Positions 53,280-61,500 of a stretch of 64,000 nucleotides of DNA are shown here, piece after piece. Below the pieces are notes generated by a model. It saw only the letters and a list, made by a program, of their open reading frames with translations. It had not been told where the DNA came from and searched no databases. The position numbers and the translations under genes are program-made. Origin of the DNA: Fibrobacter succinogenes (GTDB taxonomy: Bacteria; Fibrobacterota; Fibrobacteria; Fibrobacterales; Fibrobacteraceae); assembly GCA_902762305.1 (NCBI GenBank), contig CACWNW010000010.1, forward strand, positions 36,130-100,129. Direction: 5' to 3'. Every line of letters begins with the position of its first letter. The first letter of the stretch is position 1.

Positions 53280-53726
53280 TCAGTTTTCCCCGCGGCTCAT
53301 CTCCATCTGCTCGCGATCCAAGGTCTGTTGCAGGTATTCCTTGAAATCGCGGTCTATCTTCACACCATCGAAATCTTCATAGTTATCGCTGATGATCCCG
53401 ACGAGCGACCGGTTGTCTATCCAGGCCTGCACATTGACTTTATCGAATGTGTACGAATTGTCTCCGGGTTTAGCGGCTACATATTCGATTTTCGATTTAT
53501 CAACCCAGCCCTGACCGCAAGCCCCCTTGACGAGAACTTCCGCGTCCGCGTCCCTGACGATTTTCAGTTCGTCATAGAAACCGACTGTGCAGACGATTTC
53601 GCCACCTCCACGCTGTGCTGTAAGCTCGAGATCGCCCCGCTTGGATTTAACCAAATTGCTGGCTGCGATAGCAGAACTTGCGAACATCGCGATTGCGACT
53701 ACCATTGTTAACGTTGAGCGTTTCAT
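53280..53726 (-). CDS. Small secreted unknown protein
   Basis: This 148-residue protein has a signal peptide (STLTMVVAIAMFASSAIA) and a mature part with two cysteines (GEIVCTVGFYDELKIV and GACGQGWVDKSK). The start at 53726 is fixed by a strong GGAGG seven bases upstream; the frame is open far back into the divergent region, but that part is not coding. I do not recognise the family. It has its own terminator. Confidence 0.78.
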   Translation of the reverse strand: MKRSTLTMVVAIAMFASSAIAASNLVKSKRGDLELTAQRGGGEIVCTVGFYDELKIVRDADAEVLVKGACGQGWVDKSKIEYVAAKPGDNSYTFDKVNVQAWIDNRSLVGIISDNYEDFDGVKIDRDFKEYLQQTLDREQMEMSRGEN

Positions 53727-53859
53727 GGTGTTACCTCCTTGCCTTATCGTTAACCCTAAAAACAAAGTACGAAAACTATTATTTACAAAACCAGCTTTTT
53801 GAAAAAATTTTTTTGTTTTTTCATTACAACATGGAATAGCTTTTCTACCTTTCGCGACA

Positions 53860-54411
53860 ATGTCTACCGTCATCCTGTTCAACAAGCCCTTCGGCGTCCT
53901 AAGCCAGTTCACGCCAGAAGCCGGCCACCGCGCCCTCGATGAATTCGGGTTTCCGCCGGGAGTGTATGCGGCAGGCAGGCTCGACCACGACAGCGAAGGC
54001 GCGCTGCTCCTGACGGACAACGGGAAGCTCATCAAGAAATTGCTGGACCCGAAATTCGAGCACCCGCGCACTTACCTCGCGCAGGTGGACGGGCAAATCA
54101 CAGAAGAGGCGATTCGCAAACTCAGCAAAGGCGTGGATATCAAGGGCTACCGCACCAAGCCCTGCAAGGCCGAAATAGTCGAAGCCCCGGACTGGATTTG
54201 GAACAGAAACCCGCCCGTGCGTTTCCGCGCGAACATCCCCACCAGCTGGGTGCGCCTCACGCTCATCGAAGGCAAGAACCGTCAGGTGCGCCACATGACA
54301 GCGGCAGTAGGCTTCCCCACGCTCCGCCTTGTCCGCGTGCAAATCGGCAACATCCCGCTCGGCAACTTAAAGCCCGGCGAGTGGCGCACAATTACAGACA
54401 ATGTCATTTAA
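53860..54411 (+). CDS. rluE: RluE-type 23S rRNA pseudouridine synthase
   Basis: This 183-residue enzyme lacks an S4 domain and has the catalytic aspartate in AAGRLDHDSEGALLLTDNG near residue 45. LFNKPFGVLSQFT is the N-terminal motif and LIEGKNRQVRHMTAAVGFPTLRLVRVQIGNIPLGNLKPGEWR the C-terminal one, of the RsuA/RluB/E/F group. The short form without S4 is typical of RluE, which modifies U2457 in Escherichia. The start follows an AT-rich region without a clear ribosome site. Confidence 0.9.
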   Translation: MSTVILFNKPFGVLSQFTPEAGHRALDEFGFPPGVYAAGRLDHDSEGALLLTDNGKLIKKLLDPKFEHPRTYLAQVDGQITEEAIRKLSKGVDIKGYRTKPCKAEIVEAPDWIWNRNPPVRFRANIPTSWVRLTLIEGKNRQVRHMTAAVGFPTLRLVRVQIGNIPLGNLKPGEWRTITDNVI

Positions 54412-54487
54412 TCTGACTTCTCTAGGGGGCTGCTTTTTATTCGTATAAAATTTATTATTATTTCAACATAACCTAAAAGAGGTATTC

Positions 54488-55096
54488 ATGAAAAAGATTT
54501 TACTTATTTTCACGACACTTGTTCTTTCTAGTTGCGCCATTTTGATGGGAACAAGCATGCGTCCAATCATTCTTGGGAAAATGCTCATTTACGTCCGTAC
54601 ATCAACAGCAAAGGCATTTATTGCAACCGAGATGCCAGAAAAACTTGAAATCGACACCCCATTCTATGTCAGCGGTCGTTTCGATTACAGAAACGCCATT
54701 CATGACACCACTAAAGGAATAGCTTCTGTGACGTTAGATAATAGAGATTTAGAAATGGGTTTCAGACTCGCTTCATATAGCAAAGCTTCGCAAAACAACC
54801 CAGAAGTTTTTCAGAACGATATAAGCGATTCATTGAAGACAACCAAAATTTTTTCTGCTTACGAAGATTTCTTCCCAAGTTTTACAAAAGAAAACCTTGT
54901 CGATGCCGATTATAATTCCGAAAAAAAGTATACATACAGATGCTACAAAATAAAAACGCCAAAGGACATCTGCATCGCATCAAGATTAACACCAAAAGGA
55001 AATATTATCATCGCCTTCATGCGTAGTTTAACTTACGACACGGATGTTAAGGCAACGCTCCTGGAGGCAATCGAGAGCGTAGAATTCAAAAACTAG
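54488..55096 (+). CDS. Lipoprotein of unknown function
   Basis: This 202-residue protein has a lipobox (TTLVLSSCAIL) and an AGAGG site upstream. The rest is a mixed alpha-beta protein with SLTYDTDVKATLLEAIESVEF at the end. Base composition is clearly lower in GC than the flanking rRNA enzyme and fumarase genes, so it may be a recent arrival. I do not recognise the family. Confidence 0.72.
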   Translation: MKKILLIFTTLVLSSCAILMGTSMRPIILGKMLIYVRTSTAKAFIATEMPEKLEIDTPFYVSGRFDYRNAIHDTTKGIASVTLDNRDLEMGFRLASYSKASQNNPEVFQNDISDSLKTTKIFSAYEDFFPSFTKENLVDADYNSEKKYTYRCYKIKTPKDICIASRLTPKGNIIIAFMRSLTYDTDVKATLLEAIESVEFKN

Positions 55097-55126
55097 AGAC
55101 TTCTCAAATTTTCACATACAAGGACA

Positions 55127-55157
55127 CCCCGCAAGCACAAACTTGCGGGGCGTTTCT
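55127..55157 (+). terminator. Terminator of the lipoprotein gene
   Basis: CCCCGCAAG, a six-base loop and CTTGCGGGG form a nine-pair stem followed by CGTTTCT. Confidence 0.8.
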
Positions 55158-55164
55158 ATTGAAA

Positions 55165-55193
55165 AGGGAGATCCCCGCTGGCGGGGACAACAA
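55165..55193. repeat. REP-like palindrome
   Basis: GGAGATCCCCGCTGGCGGGGAC is palindromic (CCCCGC with GCGGGG). The GGGGATCTCC/GGAGATCCCC part is shared with the repeat at 23580-23652. Confidence 0.5.
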
Positions 55194-55197
55194 GCTT

Positions 55198-55257
55198 TTA
55201 GATCAAGCCTTCAAAGAAATTATTTCCCTTATCGTCGACCAAGATGAAGGCGGGGCG
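55198..55257 (-). pseudogene. Remnant of a second fumarase 3' end
   Basis: Read on the minus strand, this encodes [18 protein letters not shown] and a TAA stop, the same as the last 18 residues of the fumarase gene just upstream at 55312. The first 14 codons are the same in DNA, but the last four before the ATC differ at synonymous positions (TTT GAA GGC TTG versus TTC GAG GGA CTC). It has no start and the rest of the gene is absent. It is either the remnant of a lost tandem paralog or a recombination scar. Confidence 0.85.
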
Positions 55258-55311
55258 GACAGCACTTAGCACTTTAGTGCTTAGTGCGCATGGCCCCCGC
55301 TTGGGCGACGA

Positions 55312-56949
55312 TTAGATGAGTCCCTCGAAGAAATTATTTCCCTTATCGTCGACCAAGATGAAGGCGGGGAAGTCCTTGATGGTGATCTTGCGGATGGCTT
55401 CCATGCCGAGTTCCGGGAAGGCCACGATATCGTTGCTGAGGATGTTCTGTTCAGCGAGGATGGCTGCCGGACCGCCGATAGAGCCGAGGAAGAATCCGCC
55501 GTACTTCTTGCAGGCGTCGGTCACGTCCTGAGAGCGGTTGCCCTTAGCGACCATGATCATCGAAGCACCCTTGCTCTGGAAGCGCATCACGTACGGGTCC
55601 ATGCGGTTTGCAGTCGTCGGGCCGAAGCTACCGGTGGGCATACCTGCCGGAGTCTTTGCCGGGCCAGCGTAGTAAATCGGATGATCGGACACGACCTTGA
55701 GCACGGTCTTTTCTTCGTCCGTGAGTTCTTCGCCGCGTTCCTGCTTGTCGAAGATTTCAGCAATCTTGGCGTGGGCCATGTCGCGGGCCACGATCATCGT
55801 GCCCTTGAGGCTGAGGCGGGTCTTCACCGGGTACTTGGTGAGGTCGGCGAGCACTTCCTTCATGGGACGGTCGAGGTCGATTTCAACAGCCGGAGCGAGG
55901 TTCACTGCATTGCCTGCCGGAATGTAGTTTTCCGGATGGTGTTCCATCTTTTCGAGCCAGATGCCGTTTTCGTCAATCTTAGCCTTGATGTTACGGTCAG
56001 CAGAGCAGCTGACGCCGATAGAAACCGGGCAACTTGCAGCATGACGCGGAGCGCGAATCACGCGGACATCGTGCACGAGGTACTTGCCGCCAAACTGGGC
56101 ACCGATGCCCGTCTTCTGGCAGATGTGCAGAACCTTTTCTTCCATTTCGAGGTCGCGGAAGATACGGCCGCCTTCGGAACCGCTCGTCGGAATATCGTCG
56201 TAGTAGCCGCAGCTAGCGAGCTTCACCGTGTGCGTGTTCATTTCGGCAGAAGTACCGCCAATCACGATGGCGAGGTGGTACGGAGGGCAAGCCGCAGTAC
56301 CGAGAGTCTTCACCTTTTCGGCGAGGAACTTTTCCAAGGACTTCGGGTTGAGGAGCGCCTTGGTCATCGGCCAGTAGTAAGTCTTGTTGGCAGAGCCACC
56401 GCCCTTGGCCACAAAGAGGAACTTCATTTCGGCACCTTCTTCGGCGTGGATATCAATCTGAGCCGGGAGGTTGCAAGCCGTGTTCTTTTCTTCGTACATG
56501 GTCAAGGGAGCAATCTGGCTGTAGCGAAGGTTCTTGGTGGTGTAAGCGTTGTAGATACCTTCGGAAATCGCCTCGGCGTCATCGAAACCCGTCCAGACCT
56601 GCTGACCCTTGTGGGCAACGCAGATGGCCGTACCGGTGTCCTGGCAGAACGGGAGGATACCCTTGGCGGCAACCACGGCGTTTTTGAGCATGGTGAGGGC
56701 GACAAACTTGTCGTTATCGGAAGCTTCCGGATCCTGGAGGATCTTCGCGACCTTGGCCGTGTGGGCCGGACGCAGGCAGAATTCGACTTCTTCGAAAGCA
56801 GCCTGGGAAAGCTTGGTCAAAGCCTCCTTGGAAACCTTCAGGATTTTCTTGCCTTCGAACTCGGTGACGGAAACGCCTTCCTTGCCGAGATTGACGTATT
56901 CGGTAGTATCTTCACCGTGCTGGACGGTAGCTTCGTACTTGAATGCCAT
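55312..56949 (-). CDS. fumA: Class I fumarate hydratase, [4Fe-4S]
   Basis: This 545-residue protein converts fumarate and malate. The iron-sulfur ligand blocks are visible: [12 protein letters not shown] near residue 100, [19 protein letters not shown] and [41 protein letters not shown]. The C-terminal beta domain has [33 protein letters not shown], with the catalytic threonine and arginine region. N- and C-parts are in a single chain, as in FumA/FumB. Fibrobacter makes succinate through fumarate, so the enzyme is central. A copy of the gene's end lies 115 bases downstream. Confidence 0.96.
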   Translation of the reverse strand: MAFKYEATVQHGEDTTEYVNLGKEGVSVTEFEGKKILKVSKEALTKLSQAAFEEVEFCLRPAHTAKVAKILQDPEASDNDKFVALTMLKNAVVAAKGILPFCQDTGTAICVAHKGQQVWTGFDDAEAISEGIYNAYTTKNLRYSQIAPLTMYEEKNTACNLPAQIDIHAEEGAEMKFLFVAKGGGSANKTYYWPMTKALLNPKSLEKFLAEKVKTLGTAACPPYHLAIVIGGTSAEMNTHTVKLASCGYYDDIPTSGSEGGRIFRDLEMEEKVLHICQKTGIGAQFGGKYLVHDVRVIRAPRHAASCPVSIGVSCSADRNIKAKIDENGIWLEKMEHHPENYIPAGNAVNLAPAVEIDLDRPMKEVLADLTKYPVKTRLSLKGTMIVARDMAHAKIAEIFDKQERGEELTDEEKTVLKVVSDHPIYYAGPAKTPAGMPTGSFGPTTANRMDPYVMRFQSKGASMIMVAKGNRSQDVTDACKKYGGFFLGSIGGPAAILAEQNILSNDIVAFPELGMEAIRKITIKDFPAFILVDDKGNNFFEGLI

Positions 56950-57242
56950 AGTTGTGTCTCTAATTAATGGTTCGTACTGATGGGATTTTGTTAATTACAG
57001 GAGCAAAAATAATTCTTTCACCTTTCGTCTGTTAGAGAGAAGGTTCGTTCATTCGTCTAAAAATGACCCGACCGAAGGGGGCGGTCACGCCACCCGCATT
57101 ACAATTTTTTGCAAAAATTACCGATAAAGTGACATTTTCCGTGGTTTTTTTACTTTTTTTTCTTTTTTTTTGGCAAAATGTCGCTAGAAGAGTTATTTTT
57201 TACCTGAAGTTTTAAAAACAAACCTTAACGAGGAATGGAAAT

Positions 57243-57905
57243 ATGATGAAGAAGATCTTGATGGTGTCCATGCTCGCCGCAGCAGTCGCATTCGCTGCCC
57301 CGGCAAAGGGCGCCAAGGCCCCCAAGGCCAAGGCTGCTCCGGCAAAGACTGTCGCCGCTCCGGAAGCTGCCCCTGCTGCTGAAGTTGCTGCACCGGCCGC
57401 CGAAGCCGCTCCTGCCGCTGAAGCTGCCGCACCGGCCGCCGAAGCTGCTCCTGCTGCTGAAGCCGCACCGGCCGCCGAAGCCGCCGCTCCTGCTGCTGAA
57501 GCCGCACCGGCCGCTGAAGCTGCTCCCGCTGCCGAAACCGCCGAAGCCGCTCCTGCTGCCGAGGCTGCTCCTGCTGAAGCCGCCCCCGCAGCTGAAGCTG
57601 CAGCTCCTGCCGAAGCCGCTCCTGCTGCCGAAGCTGCTGCCGCCGACACCGCAAAGGCCGAAACCGAAGTCCTCGAAGCCAAGAAGGAAGAAGCTCCGGT
57701 CGACAGCGCTGCTCTCGCCAAGGCTGAAGCCGAAAAGAAGGCTGCCGAAGCCGAAGCAAAGGCCAAGGCCGAAGAACAGCAGAAGAAGGAATCTGCTTCC
57801 ATGGGTTCCGCAAAGACCACCATCATGGAAAATCCGTGGGAATTCCTCGTGGTTTCGGCTCTGTTCGTCGCCTCTGTTCTCGTGATCATCTTCACCGGGG
57901 ATTGA
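57243..57905 (+). CDS. Ala/Pro/Glu-rich protein with signal peptide and C-terminal anchor
   Basis: This 220-residue protein starts MMKKILMVSMLAAAVAFAAPAKG, a signal peptide, and then consists of about 20 repeats of AAPAAEA up to residue 135. A charged, helical part follows (KAEAEKKAAEAEAKAKAEEQQKKES), and it ends in a single membrane helix, NPWEFLVVSALFVASVLVIIFTGD. It seems to be a periplasm-spanning rod anchored at its C-terminus. GAGGAAT is upstream. The repeats give long shadow frames on both strands. The gene stops three bases before repeat array B. Confidence 0.75.
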   Translation: MMKKILMVSMLAAAVAFAAPAKGAKAPKAKAAPAKTVAAPEAAPAAEVAAPAAEAAPAAEAAAPAAEAAPAAEAAPAAEAAAPAAEAAPAAEAAPAAETAEAAPAAEAAPAEAAPAAEAAAPAEAAPAAEAAAADTAKAETEVLEAKKEEAPVDSAALAKAEAEKKAAEAEAKAKAEEQQKKESASMGSAKTTIMENPWEFLVVSALFVASVLVIIFTGD

Positions 57906-57907
57906 TA

Positions 57908-58295
57908 GCGACCGTTCGCGCTTAATGCGTGAGCTACGTCTCCGGGCCGCGCTCACTCTCACTGCAAAGGCTCGTTAATACGAGCCTTTTCCGTTCACGG
58001 ACGACCGCTCGTTCGGCATTCCGGGTGACGAGACCTCCGGTTTCTCACTCGCTCTCGCAACCGCCCCTGTTTTATAACAGGGGCTTTGTTGTTCACGGAA
58101 GACCGTTCGCGCTTAATGCGTGAGCTACGTCTCCGGACCGTGCTCACTCTCACTGCAAAGGCTCGTTAATACGAGCCTTTTCCGTTCACGGACGACCGCT
58201 CGTTCGACATTTCGGGTGATGAAGCCTCCGGTTTCTCACTCGCTCTCGCAACCACCCCTGTTTTATAACAGGGGCTTTGTTGTTCACGGAAGACC
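57908..58295 (+). ncRNA. Structured repeat array B, four units
   Basis: Four units of 92 to 99 bases start at about 57908, 58003, 58102 and 58194. Odd units are almost the same as one another, as are even units, so a pair was duplicated. Odd units have GTGAGC (57930-57935; 58121-58126) pairing with GCTCAC (57952-57957; 58143-58148) around CTCCGG, then AAGGCTCGT-TAAT-ACGAGCCTT. Even units have CTCCGGTTTCTCACTCGCTCTCGCAACC and then CCCCTGTT-TTAT-AACAGGGG. The first hairpin is weaker in unit 4. The same plan occurs at 40281-40510, with different stem sequences that still pair. Confidence 0.6.
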
Positions 58296-58328
58296 GCTTG
58301 AATCTGGTTCAAGCGTTTCTTTTTTTTT
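58296..58328 (+). terminator. Strong terminator closing array B
   Basis: CGCTTGAA-TCTGG-TTCAAGCG is followed by TTTCTTTTTTTTT. It begins inside the start of a fifth repeat unit (GACCGCTTG), so the array ends in a true terminator. Confidence 0.85.
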
Positions 58329-58516
58329 GCAAGTAAACTTTGTTTTACAAAGAAAAACTACGGCTCCGCCGCCTTTCATGCGCAAAAAAGTGTGATTTCC
58401 ACGGGCGATTTTTTCTTAGTCCGCTAAATTGCGTATTTTTTTGTTTTTTCCACATTCCAACGTAAACGATTCTTCATAATAAATCTATTTTATATTCGGG
58501 TTTATGTGGTTTGATG

Positions 58517-58543
58517 AGGACTCTCAAAAGGGTCCTGTTTTTT
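58517..58543 (+). promoter_or_regulatory. Attenuator-like hairpin before the GH9 gene
   Basis: AGGACTC, a six-base loop and GGGTCCT form a stem followed by G and six Ts. It lies 22 bases before the start codon and 12 before the AAGGAGG site, so a transcript would be stopped before the gene unless the hairpin is prevented. A TATATT at about 58492 could be the -10 of the promoter. Confidence 0.55.
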
Positions 58544-58564
58544 AGGTTTATATAAGGAGGCGGC

Positions 58565-61500
58565 ATGCCTATTAAAAAGCTTTTGGTAACTGTACTGCTC
58601 GCTTCTGTCGGCATCATGGCGGCAGAGCAAGAACAGCCTACACCGTACGACCTGATTCGTCCGGTCTGGCCGCTCACATGGGACAGTACCGTATTCAACC
58701 ATTTTGTCCCCGACCCTATTCCGAAGAACCCGCTTCCGAAGAACAGGACCCCCGCCGCATTCGCCCCCAACGAATTTATCCCCGACACGCTGGACCAGGC
58801 TTACCTGGACGCCCTTAACTACCGCATGTCGCCCATCCGCGTGAACCAGGCCGGATATCTCGAAAGTGACCCCGAAAAGCAGTTCTACTACGTCGGTTCC
58901 GCCACCTCCTTCGAAGTCGTGGATGCCGACGGCAACTCCCTCTCCCCCGCAGCCAAAGGAAGCTTTACCTCTAGCGGTAAATCCGCATCGTCTTCCTGGA
59001 TAATCAATGCAGGGACAAACGCGGCCACAAACAACAAGGACCGCTATTCCGTTAGCATAACTGGCCCGTCGGGCACGATACAGATTGGCCAACTCGGCAA
59101 CTTAACCCTGCCCACCAATACCCGCCTGCGCATCAAGGTGGGAGACAATATTTCTAGCACCTTCATCATTAGCGAACGCGTGTATTCCATGGTGAAGGAT
59201 GCAGCCCTCAAGTTCTATGGTATCAACCGTAGCGGTAATGGAGAATCCTGGTTCCACCCGGCAAGCCATACCAAGGATGGTGGCGGACCGGTTACCGAAG
59301 GTGCAGACGATGTCCGTGGGCCGTTTAATGAAGCCCTTGCCGGAACGCTTGAAGGCGGCTACTACGACTGCGGTGACCACCTGAAGGAATCCCAGACCCA
59401 GATGTACGCCTTCATGGTGGCAGCCGTGATGGCGGCAACGAACGCCGACGCCGACGATGACGTTTATGCTTACAACCAAGGGGAAACGGTCAATACCGAC
59501 GGTATCCCCGACATGCTCCGCGAAGCAAAGCACGGCGCCGACTTTGTACTGCGAGCCTACAAGCGCGCAAACGGAGTCATCGATGACATGGCCCTTTCCG
59601 TAGGTAACTTCGGTAGTGACCACGGTTGGTGGGGACGCCCCGAAAACCAGGACAAGCTCCCTGTCGACAACTCTGCATCGGCAACCGACCGCGGAGGCCC
59701 CGCATCGCGTACCGTCCGCTTGGGCGAAATCGGTTCGAACATCGGAGGCGAAACGGCGGCAGGCCTCGCCATCGTCGGCAAGATGTACGCCGAATACAAC
59801 AAGCCCTTTGCCGATAGCTGCCTAAAGGTGGCCAAGGAAATGTACAAGTTTGCAAAAGACCTCGCCCAAGGCAGGACCTTCACACACAACAAGAAGGCTG
59901 CCGGCTGGTCTAGCCCGGCCTATAACGGCAACAACGAATTCTACGACGACATGGCGCTTGCCTCCGTTGCGCTCCTCTATGCGACCGAGGAAAAACAATA
60001 CGCCGACGACATGATCCGCACCAAAAACTTGGTACAAGGCCAGGAATACGCTACCGGCGCCGGATTCTTCGATGGCGGATGGTTCGTCACCAACAACAAG
60101 GGCTTCTTTAAGGATGTCAAGAACACCGGATGGGCGAACGCCTATTCCTATGCGCTCTATGCCCTCTACAAGCTAATCCTGCAAGACAAGAACAAGGCGA
60201 TAAACGTATACGGCCTTTCCGAAACGGAATGGCTGAACGCCGTCGAAGACTGTATCGCGGACATGATTGCAAACCTTGGCGACATGAGCTACTACGGCGA
60301 AAGCGCGGAAACATTCATATTCCCCAATGTTCCCAATGTCTGGAAAGCGAGTCAGGTGGCATATGACAAGACCTGGTATACCATGCTCACGGACCAGGAA
60401 TGGATTTACAACAGATACCGCGCAGGTGACATTTTCGAAGTGCTGGCCTATGCCGACGTGGCAGCCGACATCGAAAAGCAGGGCATTTCGCTCCCCGTCA
60501 TGGGAACCCCGAACTGGAAAGCCGCCGAAGCAAAGCAATTCGGAATCAACCAGCTTAACTACCTGCTTGGCGTGAACCCGTGGGATGTTTCCTTCATCAT
60601 GGGTGTCGGCGACAAGAATGACGCCCACCCGCACCACCGCGCGGCAAACCCCGAAGGCAAGAACATGCCGGGCGCAGGCTACAAGTATAAACCGCCTGTA
60701 GGAGCTCTCTATGGTGGCGTTCCTCCTTCACTCAGCGTAACTATGGGTAAAAACGGACAGCGCAACTGGGAATACTACGAAATGTCGGAGGTCTGCATTG
60801 ACGCAGCCGCAACCCTCGTCAGTAGCGTAAGCCTCGCTTCCCAGAAGATTGACCGCACCCGCGCCCCCAATATGCAGGTGGAAATCCGCCACGTAAGCAT
60901 GGACTCCGCCATCGTGGTGGTGAAGCTCGATACCCGCGGCACGGCCCTCATCAATTACGGCAAGACCGACAATACTACCGGAATGAACATGACGGCCAAG
61001 CCCGACAACGATGTTTCCGGCGTCTCGCACGAAATCATCTTGCGCAACCTCGAACCTGGGACCACGTACTACTTCTACGCAGGCGGAATCAACGCCTACA
61101 ACCCGGAAAACTTCTCGACAAAGTACATGGTCGACAGCACGCAGACCCCGTTCAGCTTCACGACGCTCAACACCATCGAAAGCGCCGAAATCAAGAACGT
61201 GACCGTGTGCAACGTGAGCGCGGACAGCGCCGAAATCATGTGGTACACCCCGAACGGCGAATACGAATCCAAGCTCTACTGGGACACCATCCCGCATACA
61301 AACCTGAACGAATACGCCCACAACACGGGTGCCGGCAATGCCGACATCTCGGGAATCCCGACCAAGTTCCACTACGTGAAAATCGGCGGGCTCAAGGAAA
61401 AGACGACATACTACTATGCCGTCGAAAGCAACGGGCAATACACGAACGTGAACGAAGAAACAGGCGCCATGCTGAAATTCACCACACCGGTGACGCAGTA

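Noticed and set aside
57385..57885. Leu/Pro-rich plus frame of 166 codons
   Set aside because: It is another frame of the AAPAAEA repeat gene; the gene at 57243 has the signal peptide, anchor and ribosome site.
57929..58395. Two similar small plus-strand frames
   Set aside because: They lie in array B and repeat only because the DNA unit repeats. They cross terminator-like hairpins and have no ribosome site.
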